Assembly (NCBI GenBank): GCA_964640055.1
Contig: CAZXFH010000017.1
Location: 1 to 62,174, forward strand
DNA: 62,174 nucleotides
Origin: CAZXFH01 sp964640055
GTDB taxonomy: Bacteria; Fidelibacterota; UBA2242; JAFGTP01
Reading direction: 5' to 3'
Both the position numbers and the translations under genes were made by a program. Positions within the stretch are counted from its first letter, which is position 1; each line of letters opens with the position of its first letter. Under the pieces are notes generated by a model. It was not told the origin of the DNA. It did not search any database and saw only the letters and a list, made by a program, of their open reading frames with translations. Shown here piece after piece: positions 26,181 through 34,266 of the stretch.

Positions 26181-26615
26181 TTGTCAATCCAAGAACAAAG
26201 GGAAATAACCTGTCCCAATTGCGGTCAGAAACAAACCATGACAATTTTCAATTCCTTGAATATATCCCTTAATCCCGAACTCAAAAACGACCTGTTTGAC
26301 GGGAAGATTAACCGTTTCAATTGTCCGCACTGCGCCCATAATTCATTGATCCAGGTACCCTTTTTGTATCACGATATGGATCGGAAATTCGCGGTGCATT
26401 ACTTTCCAGCAACGGCCTTAAAAAAGGAAAGTTTTCTTAAGCAGTTTAATATTGACGGTTCCATGCAGGTTAACCCGGAAGAGTTAAAATTTGAACCGCC
26501 GGAATATATGTTTCATGTCCATGTGGTTTTTGATATGAATGAATTGGTCAGCTATATTATTTTCCGGGAAATTTTACTGGAATACCATCAGCAGCAAAAA
26601 TCCCGGATGAACTGA
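26181..26615 (+). CDS. CpXC domain zinc-ribbon-like protein
   Basis: 144-aa protein with two CPxC pairs (TCPNCGQKQ near residue 10 and NCPHCAHNS near residue 50), matching the CpXC domain family, followed by an all-alpha/beta tail. Probably a zinc-binding cytosolic protein; function unknown. Start is TTG at 26181, supported by GGAGG at 26171-26175 five bases upstream and by the absence of an ATG before the domain. Downstream of the S9 peptidase gene (51 b) on the same strand; it converges on the Ktr operon with 29 b between them. Confidence 0.8.
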   Translation: MSIQEQREITCPNCGQKQTMTIFNSLNISLNPELKNDLFDGKINRFNCPHCAHNSLIQVPFLYHDMDRKFAVHYFPATALKKESFLKQFNIDGSMQVNPEELKFEPPEYMFHVHVVFDMNELVSYIIFREILLEYHQQQKSRMN

Positions 26616-26644
26616 AAGATAACTGCGCTGCAGATTAAAATTAT

Positions 26645-27472
26645 TTATTCTTTCGGAGCATTAAACAGGTCCAAAAGCCGCTTGAGCAGCGGTGACACAT
26701 GCGCCTCTTTTGACTGTAATGATTCAGTGGGGGTTTTGCTGGCTAACTTATCATAGAGTGCTTTTTCCACCAAAAGGCAAAGGGAGTTGGCCAATTTGTT
26801 CTGGTAATTAAAAATCGGATAAAAGACAAAATATTCTTCATGCGGGGTGACATCCGGCTTCACTTGAATATCCCGTTTGATCGGCACATGCTGACTGCGA
26901 CGCAATTCCTGAGCCAACGCTGAAAAATTGAAATCATCCAGGATACTATCAACATTATTATCCAGGATGGTTTTACGTTCAATATCTAAATACTCCAACA
27001 AGCCCTTACTCACTTTGGTTATCTGACCGTTAACATCGGTGATAAACACCCGCAAATCAATAATATTAAAAATAAAATTGTTTATTTTACTGAGGGAACT
27101 GATTTTCTTTGACTTAACTTCATTTAGTCTGGAAAGCCCTGAATTAATGACCATTATTTTCTCGCCCAGGCCGCCTAACCGTTTTAAAGACCCATAGGGT
27201 ATGGCAACACCCTGACGACTCAATTCGGCAATTTTATCCAATTCTTTTAAGACACTGTTACTTTTTAAAAACAGGGCAATCAAGAATCCGATAAGTACCG
27301 CCACGAATATAATCGTCAGATAAATAAAATTTTCCGAAAGCAGTTTAATTGTGGATTCTGCTCCCCTCGTAATTTTGCTCAGTGACAAATAATAATTGAT
27401 ACCCAAACTGATGATCATTAGAACAGCCAGGATCAGAATAGATAACAACCACCGCTTTTTTACCAGAAACAT
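26645..27472 (-). CDS. Two-helix membrane protein with PAS-like domain in the potassium-uptake operon
   Basis: 275 aa: membrane helices at about 9-30 and 48-68, a HAMP-like/coiled-coil linker, and a PAS-like domain at about 133-245 (FITDVNGQITKVSKGLLEYLD). There is no kinase, GGDEF or other output domain. The gene directly abuts ktrA: its ATG is the base next to the ktrA stop, so the three genes ktrB-ktrA-this form one operon. A sensor subunit that reports on membrane state or ligand to the Ktr channel is a reasonable inference, but it could also be a stand-alone sensor. I cannot name a family for the whole protein. Confidence 0.75.
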   Translation of the reverse strand: MFLVKKRWLLSILILAVLMIISLGINYYLSLSKITRGAESTIKLLSENFIYLTIIFVAVLIGFLIALFLKSNSVLKELDKIAELSRQGVAIPYGSLKRLGGLGEKIMVINSGLSRLNEVKSKKISSLSKINNFIFNIIDLRVFITDVNGQITKVSKGLLEYLDIERKTILDNNVDSILDDFNFSALAQELRRSQHVPIKRDIQVKPDVTPHEEYFVFYPIFNYQNKLANSLCLLVEKALYDKLASKTPTESLQSKEAHVSPLLKRLLDLFNAPKE

Positions 27473-28165
27473 TTAGGCTTCCTTTAATTTTTTTACATCT
27501 TTTTCAGGACCGGCGACCACCAAGATATCATTATCCCTCAATTCCGTGGAAGGTGACGGGACGGTCACCACCTCTTCCTCAACCGGATTCCCCATTTCAT
27601 CCACGTCGGTTTCAAGGCGTTTAATAGAGATCACATTCACATTGGATTTGCGGCGCAGATCCAGTTCCTGGAGGGTCTTGCCCATAAATCTTTTCGGTGT
27701 GATTACCTCTGCCAGGATCTGATTTTGACCGATATACATCTTATCGATAATTTCCGGTGACAACAGCCGGCTGGCAACCCGCTTCCCTTCCTCAATTTCG
27801 ATGTTGACAACCTCAGTCGCCCCGACCTGCTTGAGGACCCGGGCATGAATATCGGAGATGGCCCGGGAAATAATGAACGGTATTCCTAATTTTTTCAGAA
27901 TCGCGGTAGTAAGGATACTGGCTTCAATATCATCTCCCATGCCGACCACGGCCACATCTATATTTTCAATAGGGGCATTGTTCAGCGATTCCTCATCAGT
28001 ACTATCGATCAAAATCGCCTGAGTAACAATGTTTTTTACCCGTTCGATTTTATCGGAATTGTTATCGACGGCAATTACTTTACCCCCTTTTTCCGCTAAA
28101 GAGGAGCATACCTCGTAACCAAAGGTCCCTAGACCAAAAACTGCAAATACTTTATCCTTTACCAT
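27473..28165 (-). CDS. ktrA: Potassium uptake regulatory subunit, KtrA/TrkA type (RCK)
   Basis: 230-aa cytosolic RCK protein: an N-terminal Rossmann domain with GLGTFGYEV nucleotide loop and acidic strand end (VIAVDNN), and a C-terminal TrkA_C domain at about 145-228. It gates the KtrB/TrkH channel in response to ATP/ADP or NAD(H) and, in KtrA proteins, c-di-AMP. One RCK copy (not two as in proteobacterial TrkA) indicates the KtrA type. A small acidic insertion near residue 190 is unusual but lies in a loop. Lies 50 b after the channel gene. Confidence 0.9.
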   Translation of the reverse strand: MVKDKVFAVFGLGTFGYEVCSSLAEKGGKVIAVDNNSDKIERVKNIVTQAILIDSTDEESLNNAPIENIDVAVVGMGDDIEASILTTAILKKLGIPFIISRAISDIHARVLKQVGATEVVNIEIEEGKRVASRLLSPEIIDKMYIGQNQILAEVITPKRFMGKTLQELDLRRKSNVNVISIKRLETDVDEMGNPVEEEVVTVPSPSTELRDNDILVVAGPEKDVKKLKEA

Positions 28166-28215
28166 GCTGATTTTTCCTCTTATATTTTGTTTTGAAAAGG
28201 CTCATTTTTTGTATT

Positions 28216-29610
28216 TTAGCCAATCATGATATTGCCCTCAGGATATTTAATCTCAACTCCTTTTTCCCGTTGTGAAAGCGCTACTATCAAGGTCAGCGGT
28301 CCGATCCGACCTACAAACATCAGAATACTGATCAGGTATCGGCCGATTGTCGATAATTCAGAGGTGATTCCAGTAGATAAACCGACTGTTCCAAAGGCTG
28401 AGACAGCCTCGAATAATATTCTCTCAATCGCAAATTCCTCAGTCATTGACAATATTAGCGTCACAAAAAATATAGACAATAGAGACAGGGTTATTACCAT
28501 AAAAGCCTTGTTGATCAGTCCCTTTTTCAGATGATGTTTCATCAGCGTCACATTGCGCTCCTGGCCCAGCATCCCTTTGAAATAGGCATAGATTACCGCT
28601 ATCGTATTGACTTTGACACCGCCGGCGGTTGATCCGGAAGCACCGCCGATAAACATAAATAATATCATAATCATCAAGGTGTTAATGCCCAAGGCGGAAA
28701 TATTGAGAGTATTGAAGCCGGCCGTTCTTAAGGTCACCGCTTGAAAAAAAGCGCCTAAATACTGGGTCTTTAAATCATGGTCCAGCAGAATCCGGGCGTG
28801 CTCGAAACCATAGATAATTAGAGTGCCGCTAAATAGCAATATCCCGGTCAAAGCCAGGACTACCTTGGTATTCACACTGAGCTTATACAATGGCGTGCGC
28901 TTCCTGAACAATCCGCTCTTAACACCGGCTTTCAAATTATCAGAAACATTGAACATAACGGAAAAACTTAAGCCTCCCAGAATAATCAGTATGGCCAGTA
29001 CAAAGTTCACAAATAGATCCGATTGAAAGCCCTCGAAGCTATCTGAAAAGAGGGCAAAACCAGCATTACAAAAGGCTGAGATGGCATGAAAAACAGAAAA
29101 TAAAAGGGCCTTGCCATTGACCCCGTAGATCTGTGTGAATTTTATAAAGAAGAAGAGCATACCGATGGCTTCAATGATAAAAGTAAAATAGATAATTTTG
29201 AAAATAGAACGGGATAACTTACGCATATCATGTTCATTTAACATGAAAGAGAGGGTTATTTTCTCTTTGACACTAATGGTTCTTCCGATAATAAAGGCTG
29301 CAAAGAAGGAGAGGATCATGATGCCTAACCCGCCGATTTGTATCAGCAGCATAATAATCAGCTGTCCGAATACTGAAAATTTGGTGGCCGTATCGACCAC
29401 AATCAATCCGGTGACACAAACCGCAGACGTTGAGGTGAAAAGGGCATTGATGAAGGATAAATTATCCCCATCACTCGTCGCCTGGGGCAGCATTAAGAGG
29501 CCTGATCCAATCAAAATAGCGAGTATAAAACTGGTAACAATCATTTGCGAAGGATGGTCGGTGAACCGATTCAACAGGGCATTAATTTTTTTGAGTCGCT
29601 TCAAAGGCAT
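28216..29610 (-). CDS. ktrB: Potassium transporter membrane subunit, KtrB/TrkH family
   Basis: Membrane channel of the superfamily of K+ transporters, about 464 aa, with four M1-P-M2 units. Selectivity loop signatures are visible: TSTSAVCVTGL, AISAFCNAGF, LRTAGFNTL and VSAFGTVGLS, each with the conserved Gly. The GGASGSTAGGVK segment lies between units. I prefer ATG 29610; an in-frame TTG at 29634 would add eight residues. First gene of the ktrB-ktrA-PAS protein operon. Upstream lies the rplS-operon terminator. Confidence 0.92.
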   Translation of the reverse strand: MPLKRLKKINALLNRFTDHPSQMIVTSFILAILIGSGLLMLPQATSDGDNLSFINALFTSTSAVCVTGLIVVDTATKFSVFGQLIIMLLIQIGGLGIMILSFFAAFIIGRTISVKEKITLSFMLNEHDMRKLSRSIFKIIYFTFIIEAIGMLFFFIKFTQIYGVNGKALLFSVFHAISAFCNAGFALFSDSFEGFQSDLFVNFVLAILIILGGLSFSVMFNVSDNLKAGVKSGLFRKRTPLYKLSVNTKVVLALTGILLFSGTLIIYGFEHARILLDHDLKTQYLGAFFQAVTLRTAGFNTLNISALGINTLMIMILFMFIGGASGSTAGGVKVNTIAVIYAYFKGMLGQERNVTLMKHHLKKGLINKAFMVITLSLLSIFFVTLILSMTEEFAIERILFEAVSAFGTVGLSTGITSELSTIGRYLISILMFVGRIGPLTLIVALSQREKGVEIKYPEGNIMIG

Positions 29611-29729
29611 GGCATACTTTATTAAACTAATCAAATAATTTCAATAAAAATTTATTCCTCAAGCAGCTTATATATGCATCAATTCCTTTGTTTGTTCGCA
29701 TTTACCGCGCAAGGACATAAAAGAGACAA

Positions 29730-29755
29730 CCACCCAAAAAAAATGGGTGGCTTTT
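29730..29755 (-). terminator. Hairpin terminator after rplS
   Basis: CCACCCA (29730-29736) and TGGGTGG (29744-29750) form a seven-pair stem with a seven-base A/T loop; T-rich sequence follows on both sides. It lies 90 b past the rplS stop and upstream of ktrB, so it most likely ends the ffh-rplS transcript. Confidence 0.65.
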
Positions 29756-29839
29756 CTGAAACAGTGGATGCCTGTTCTGTTTATTAACAAATCTCTAAAA
29801 TTTTAAGCAATACTCGCAGTAATCGTTATCACCGGCGAT

Positions 29840-30184
29840 TTATTTTCTGCGTTCCCTGATACGGGCAGCTTTGCCTTTTAATTTCCGTAAATAATAGAGT
29901 TTTGCCCGCCGGATCTTGCCTTCTGAAATCCGTTCAATATTTTTTACGATAGGAGAATGCAAGGGAAATACCCGTTCCACTCCAACTCCATTGGATATTT
30001 TACGGACGGTAAAGGTCTCATTGGCTCCGGATCCCTTACGCGCGATCACCACGCCTTGAAACCGCTGGATTCGTTCCCGATTACCTTCCACAATTTTCAC
30101 ATTCACAGCCACTGTATCACCCGCTTTAAAATCGGGCTGATCCTGGCGCAATTGATCGGCTACTGCTGAAGCCACTTTATCCAT
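29840..30184 (-). CDS. rplS: Ribosomal protein L19
   Basis: 114-aa large-subunit protein at the 30S-50S interface. The sequence has the L19 core (FKAGDTVAVNVKIVEG, IQRFQGVVIARKGSG, FPLHSPIV, KLYYLRKLKGKAARI). The real start is the ATG at 30184, preceded by GGAGG; an upstream in-frame TTG at 30196 coincides with that ribosome binding site and should not be used. It overlaps the end of trmD by eight bases and closes the classic rpsP-rimM-trmD-rplS operon. Confidence 0.97.
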   Translation of the reverse strand: MDKVASAVADQLRQDQPDFKAGDTVAVNVKIVEGNRERIQRFQGVVIARKGSGANETFTVRKISNGVGVERVFPLHSPIVKNIERISEGKIRRAKLYYLRKLKGKAARIRERRK

Positions 30185-30908
30185 TATTTCCTCCAATAGA
30201 TTTCTTATCTTTTATATTTTTATTTAAAAGGTCTGATCTGCGCTCCTGAGTTCTTTTCACCCGCTGCGACCGTCGCCAAGCGGCGATCTTACCGTGATCT
30301 CCGGATAATAAAATCTCGGGTACCTCCCACCCCCGATATTCGCGAGGATGGGTATAAATCGGTCCTTCCAGTAAATCATCGGCAAAACTGTCTGATTCGG
30401 CCGATTCATAGGCATGTAAAACACCGGGCACATGCCGAATAATGGCATCCAGCATAACCAAGGTGGGTAATTCCCCGCCGGTTAATATATAATCACCAAT
30501 ACTGATTTCATCGGTGACCAATTGATCAATAACCCGCTGATCCACACCTTTGTAATGTCCCGCGAAAAACACCAGATCTTTTTCCCTGGATAATTTTTGT
30601 GAGAGCCCATAGGTAAACCGTTCTCCTTGTGGTGAGGGAAACAGAATTCTGGCTTCTTCAGGATCAATTATTGCTGCTAATTTATCATAGGCCCGGAAGA
30701 AAGGTTCCGGTTTTAATATCATCCCGGCGCCACCCCCGTAAGGCTTGTCGTCGATTTGGCGGTGTTTATTATGGGTAAAGTCCCTTAAATCCCAGACATT
30801 ATAATTAACAGACCCGTTTTCCATGGCCTTGCGGAACATACTCTGGGCCAAACAGGCTTTGATCATGTCCGGAAAAGCGGTCAGGATATATATGTTCATT
30901 GGTTCCAT
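30177..30908 (-). CDS. trmD: tRNA (guanine37-N1)-methyltransferase
   Basis: SAM-dependent SPOUT methyltransferase that makes m1G37 in tRNA and prevents +1 frameshifting. The 243-aa protein has the N-terminal LTAFPDMI strand, the DDKPYGGGAGMILK segment and the knotted SAM site SIGDYILTGGELP. The ATG at 30908 (preceded by AAAGG) overlaps the rimM stop by 13 b; a second ATG at 30899 would remove three residues. Fifth cistron of the ffh-rpsP-khpA-rimM-trmD-rplS operon. Confidence 0.96.
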   Translation of the reverse strand: MEPMNIYILTAFPDMIKACLAQSMFRKAMENGSVNYNVWDLRDFTHNKHRQIDDKPYGGGAGMILKPEPFFRAYDKLAAIIDPEEARILFPSPQGERFTYGLSQKLSREKDLVFFAGHYKGVDQRVIDQLVTDEISIGDYILTGGELPTLVMLDAIIRHVPGVLHAYESAESDSFADDLLEGPIYTHPREYRGWEVPEILLSGDHGKIAAWRRSQRVKRTQERRSDLLNKNIKDKKSIGGNNG

Positions 30909-31405
30909 AGGCCTTTGATATTTTTGACATGAACCTGGCGCTTCGGTTCATCTTGCTTCACAATAAGCTCTTCAGCGGCAGGTATTAATACCTCTCCCCG
31001 GGTCGTGGAAAGCTTAAGGTGGGCTTGGGGACCGGAATAATCAACGGCGACAATTTGACCAATGTATTGGTTATCGGGATAGGAAAAAACACGATGATCG
31101 ATCAATTTCAGCCAGGAATAATTTAAGATCGCTGCTTTGGGCAAAAAAAGCCGGAGCCCCCTTAGATAGTCCGCTTCTTCCCGGGAGTTTACCGCTCTCA
31201 ATTTCAAATATAATCTCCTTCGCCTAACCCGTAAATGTTCCATTTCCCAAAAATTAGTATGGTCAGGATCTTCTCCTAACCATACTTTTTCTAATTTGGG
31301 AGTAATTTTAATATTGGGATAGGTGAGGGAGACAACTATTTGGCCGTGCAAGCCATGGCTCTTTATAATATGTCCCACAAGAATGCACGCTTTGTCTCCA
31401 TCCAT
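30896..31405 (-). CDS. rimM: 16S rRNA processing protein RimM
   Basis: Ribosome maturation factor of 169 aa that binds S19 and helps 30S head assembly. The N-terminal RimM barrel starts with ILVGHIIKSHGLHGQIVV; the C-terminal PRC-barrel includes DHRVFSYPDNQYIGQIVAVDYSG and VLIPAAEELIV. Length is normal. Located 10 b after khpA and overlapping trmD, as in most bacteria. Confidence 0.94.
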   Translation of the reverse strand: MDGDKACILVGHIIKSHGLHGQIVVSLTYPNIKITPKLEKVWLGEDPDHTNFWEMEHLRVRRRRLYLKLRAVNSREEADYLRGLRLFLPKAAILNYSWLKLIDHRVFSYPDNQYIGQIVAVDYSGPQAHLKLSTTRGEVLIPAAEELIVKQDEPKRQVHVKNIKGLWNQ

Positions 31406-31415
31406 TTCAAGGAAA

Positions 31416-31649
31416 TTATTCGACGATTTCTAAGATCGCTCTTTTTTGTCCTTGTTTAGCTGCGGAGGCTGTCAGTAGCGTACGGATTGCTTTTGCTGTT
31501 CTACCGTTTTTCCCGATTACCTTTCCCAGATCTCCTTCTTTAACCTGCAGTTCCAAAATGATAGTTTTTTCACTATCAACCTGTGTCACTTTAACATCTT
31601 CCGGATGATCAACTAACTTTTTAACAATGTACTCGACGAATTCTTGCAT
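31416..31649 (-). CDS. khpA: KH-domain RNA-binding protein KhpA
   Basis: 77-aa single KH-domain protein (YlqC/KhpA family) with the GKNG RNA-contact loop in VIGKNGRTAKAIR. In other bacteria it pairs with KhpB and binds many RNAs, affecting division and ribosome-linked functions. Start is ATG 31649 with a good GAAGGAG eight bases upstream; an ORF extension to 31685 has no ribosome binding site. It sits between rpsP and rimM, its usual place. Confidence 0.92.
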   Translation of the reverse strand: MQEFVEYIVKKLVDHPEDVKVTQVDSEKTIILELQVKEGDLGKVIGKNGRTAKAIRTLLTASAAKQGQKRAILEIVE

Positions 31650-31690
31650 AACATTCACTCCTTCGTTAGTCATTTCTACTCGCAATTAGC

Positions 31691-31711
31691 ATACTATTCA
31701 AAAAGTAGTAT
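31691..31711 (-). other. Small AT-rich hairpin between rpsP and khpA
   Basis: ATACTA (31691-31696) and TAGTAT (31706-31711) can pair around a nine-base loop in the 107-b space between rpsP and khpA. It is not followed by a run of T on the minus strand, so it is more likely an mRNA stability or processing element than a terminator, if it functions at all. Confidence 0.25.
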
Positions 31712-31755
31712 ATAAATATAGCAAAAACAAGAGAGAAAAAGTATTTTTCCGATCA

Positions 31756-32688
31756 CTATTTTGTCTCTTGGTCATTCTCCTGATCACCTTTAGGGGTCGG
31801 TTTATCATCAACAGTCTCATTTTCGTCTTCCTTGGCTTCTGGGGATGCACTTTCTTTTGCCAACTTTTCCTCGGTTTTTTCCGGTTTGTCTTGGTCGGAT
31901 GCTGACTTGTCTTCTGCTTCTGCTGACGTGGATTCTACAGTTGGTTTGGCTTTATCTTCCGAACCTGACTTTTTAGCGCTCTTTTTCGTGTCCTTTACGG
32001 TCTCTCCCCTCGTCTTTTCCTTTTCTGACGGTCCCGCTTCCCTTTGCGGCGCGGTGGCGGATTCTCCTTCCTGCTGCTCGTCTTTTGCTGCCTTTGGTTT
32101 CGCTTCCTTTTTTTCTTCGGCAGGCTGTTGATCTTCAGAAGCCTTTTTCTCTTCATCAGCGGCTTCAGGTTCTGCTGTAGTTTCCTTTTCTTCGGCAGTC
32201 TTTTTTTCCCTAGATGCCGCCGCCTCAGGTTTTTCAGCAGCTGCTTTACTTTCTTTATCTTCCGCAGCCTTTTCCGCTTTAACTATTGCCTCAGGCTGTT
32301 CAGTGGTTTCTTTTTCTTTCACCGCTGCTTGTTCTGTTGCCGGCTGTTCTCCTTTGGTAGTGCGTTCTTTCTTGGATAACTCCCACTTTTGCATTTCAAT
32401 ATGACGGGCCTGTTCACTGACCTTATTCTGGATCAGGTGATACTCCAGTGCAATACCCTCTTTCTGGAAAAGATTGAAGACGCTATTGCTTGGCTTTGCC
32501 CCTTTCTTGAGCCATTCAATGGCTTTTTCCTTATCGATCTTTACTTCTTTTGGCTCTTTAAGGGGATTATAAGACCCGATTTTATCAAGGTATAACCCAT
32601 CGCGACGACGATGAGAATCAATTACCACAATACGAAAGAAAGGTTTCTTTTTCCTTCCTACACGATACATTCTGATTTTTACTGACAA
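31756..32688 (-). CDS. rpsP: Ribosomal protein S16 with a long charged C-terminal extension
   Basis: Residues 1 to about 85 are a normal small-subunit protein S16 (VKIRMYRVGRKKKPFFRIVV, DRIGSYNP-type segment as DKIGSYNPLKEP, and WLKKGAKPS). The remaining roughly 225 residues are low complexity, almost only Glu, Lys, Ala, Ser, Asp, Thr and Pro (for example AEKPEAAASREKK), predicted disordered with mixed charge. FCB bacteria often carry extended S16 proteins, but this tail is longer than the domain by more than twofold. No stop or frameshift interrupts it. Second gene of the operon, 17 b after ffh. Confidence 0.93.
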   Translation of the reverse strand: MSVKIRMYRVGRKKKPFFRIVVIDSHRRRDGLYLDKIGSYNPLKEPKEVKIDKEKAIEWLKKGAKPSNSVFNLFQKEGIALEYHLIQNKVSEQARHIEMQKWELSKKERTTKGEQPATEQAAVKEKETTEQPEAIVKAEKAAEDKESKAAAEKPEAAASREKKTAEEKETTAEPEAADEEKKASEDQQPAEEKKEAKPKAAKDEQQEGESATAPQREAGPSEKEKTRGETVKDTKKSAKKSGSEDKAKPTVESTSAEAEDKSASDQDKPEKTEEKLAKESASPEAKEDENETVDDKPTPKGDQENDQETK

Positions 32689-32704
32689 AAGTTTCCTCCT
32701 TTAT

Positions 32705-34030
32705 TTACAGACCCATTCTAAGGGCGGACAGATCGCCCGGGATCTTCATTTTACCCATTTGTTGGGTCATCTTAACAACCTGTTTATATTGGTTCAATAA
32801 TCGGTTCACTTCATTTGTACTGGTACCGCTTCCGCGGGCAATCCGTTTGCGACGACTGCCCTTGATAATATCCGGTTTTTGTCGCTCTTCAGGAGTCATG
32901 GATTGAATAATCGCCTCGGTTTTAAATAACTGGCGGTCATCAATAGTCATGTTTTTTAATTTTGAACGCGGCACGCCCGGAATCATTTCCAATATATTCT
33001 CCAGCGGACCCATTTTTTTCATCTGTTTGATCTGGGAGAGATAATCCTCAAGAGAAAATTGTTGCTTTCTTAATTTTTTCTCTAAACGGACCGCCTCTTC
33101 TTCATTGACGGAATCTTGCACTTTTTCGACTAAAGATACAATATCACCCATGCCTAAAATGCGATTTGCAATCCGATCGGGATGGAAAACTTCCAGGTCG
33201 CTGACTTTTTCGCCGGTACTGATGAAAGCAATTGGCTTGCCGCAGGTCTCGACAATCGAAAGTGCCGCGCCACCCCGGGTATCACTATCCATCTTAGTCA
33301 ACACAATGGCATCAAAATCTATTTTAGCATTGAAAGTGCTGGCTGTGTTGACCGCATCCTGACCGGTCATGCCGTCCGCCACGAATAAAATATCATCGGG
33401 ATTTACCGCTTTTTTAATATCCTGGAGTTCCTGCATCATTTCCGCATCGATATGCAGACGACCGGCGGTATCAATGATCACCAGGTCATGAGCATTGCTC
33501 TGCGCATGTTTAACGGCAGCTTTGACCCGTTTTTTTATTTTCTTACCTTGGGTATAAACCGGCGTTTCTATCTGTTTTCCTAATATTTCCAGCTGCTCAA
33601 CAGCGGCCGGGCGGTATATATCAACCGTAACCAGTAACGGCGATTTATTTTTACTTTTAAAATGTTGGGCTAATTTTGCGGCCAGCGTGGTTTTCCCGCA
33701 GCCCTGCAAGCCGGCCAAAACAATAACCGTAGGCGGTACTGAAGACATTTGTAGCGTATAGGCATCCACACCCAGTAAATTTACCAGTTCTTCGTGAATA
33801 ATCTTCACCACCATTTGTCCGGGAGAAAGACTCTTGGTTACCGTCACACCAATGGCTTTTTCCTGAACCCGCTGCGTAAAGGATTTAACCACTTTATAAT
33901 TCACATCGGCGGCCAACAGCGTGCGACGGATCTGTCGCATGGTATCCCGGATATTTTTTTCCGTGATTTTGCCTTCACCCTTCAGTGACTTTATTATCTG
34001 TCCGAAACCTTCTTGTAATTGATCTAACAT
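32705..34030 (-). CDS. ffh: Signal recognition particle GTPase Ffh
   Basis: 441-aa SRP54 homologue that targets nascent membrane proteins. N domain about 1-90, G domain about 95-295 with P-loop GLQGCGKTT, DTAGR and TKMDSDTRGG, and a Met-rich M domain to the end (MKKMGPLENILEMIPG, RKRIARGSGTS). First gene of the operon with rpsP. No SRP RNA gene was recognised nearby. The upstream 236 b hold only weak promoter-like sequence. Confidence 0.96.
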   Translation of the reverse strand: MLDQLQEGFGQIIKSLKGEGKITEKNIRDTMRQIRRTLLAADVNYKVVKSFTQRVQEKAIGVTVTKSLSPGQMVVKIIHEELVNLLGVDAYTLQMSSVPPTVIVLAGLQGCGKTTLAAKLAQHFKSKNKSPLLVTVDIYRPAAVEQLEILGKQIETPVYTQGKKIKKRVKAAVKHAQSNAHDLVIIDTAGRLHIDAEMMQELQDIKKAVNPDDILFVADGMTGQDAVNTASTFNAKIDFDAIVLTKMDSDTRGGAALSIVETCGKPIAFISTGEKVSDLEVFHPDRIANRILGMGDIVSLVEKVQDSVNEEEAVRLEKKLRKQQFSLEDYLSQIKQMKKMGPLENILEMIPGVPRSKLKNMTIDDRQLFKTEAIIQSMTPEERQKPDIIKGSRRKRIARGSGTSTNEVNRLLNQYKQVVKMTQQMGKMKIPGDLSALRMGL

Positions 34031-34210
34031 TTTTTAATCACTTTTATTAAAGCAGGTAAATTTAATTTTCTAAAAAGCCTAATGCAAGCCAAATACACGA
34101 AAAATATTTAATTATTCTCCGTCATGACTAAAATTAAGGAACTTATCCGTCGGTTATGAAATTTAAAAAGGTGTTTTTTGCTAACTGAACCCAGTGTAAA
34201 GACCCATAAA

Positions 34211-34239
34211 TTGCTATTCAAGTGCATTTATTTTAAATT
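34211..34239 (+). promoter_or_regulatory. Weak candidate promoter of the PorU-like gene
   Basis: TTGCTA (34211-34216), 17 b, TAAATT (34234-34239); four of six matches in each box. Start of transcription would be about 20 b before the ATG at 34267. Confidence 0.28.
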
Positions 34240-34266
34240 CCACAACCAAATTGGACGAGAACTTTA

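Noticed and set aside
31832..32379. Long plus-strand reading frames opposite rpsP
   Set aside because: They are shadows of the low-complexity Glu/Lys/Ala tail of S16, giving Ser/Phe/Leu-rich nonsense.
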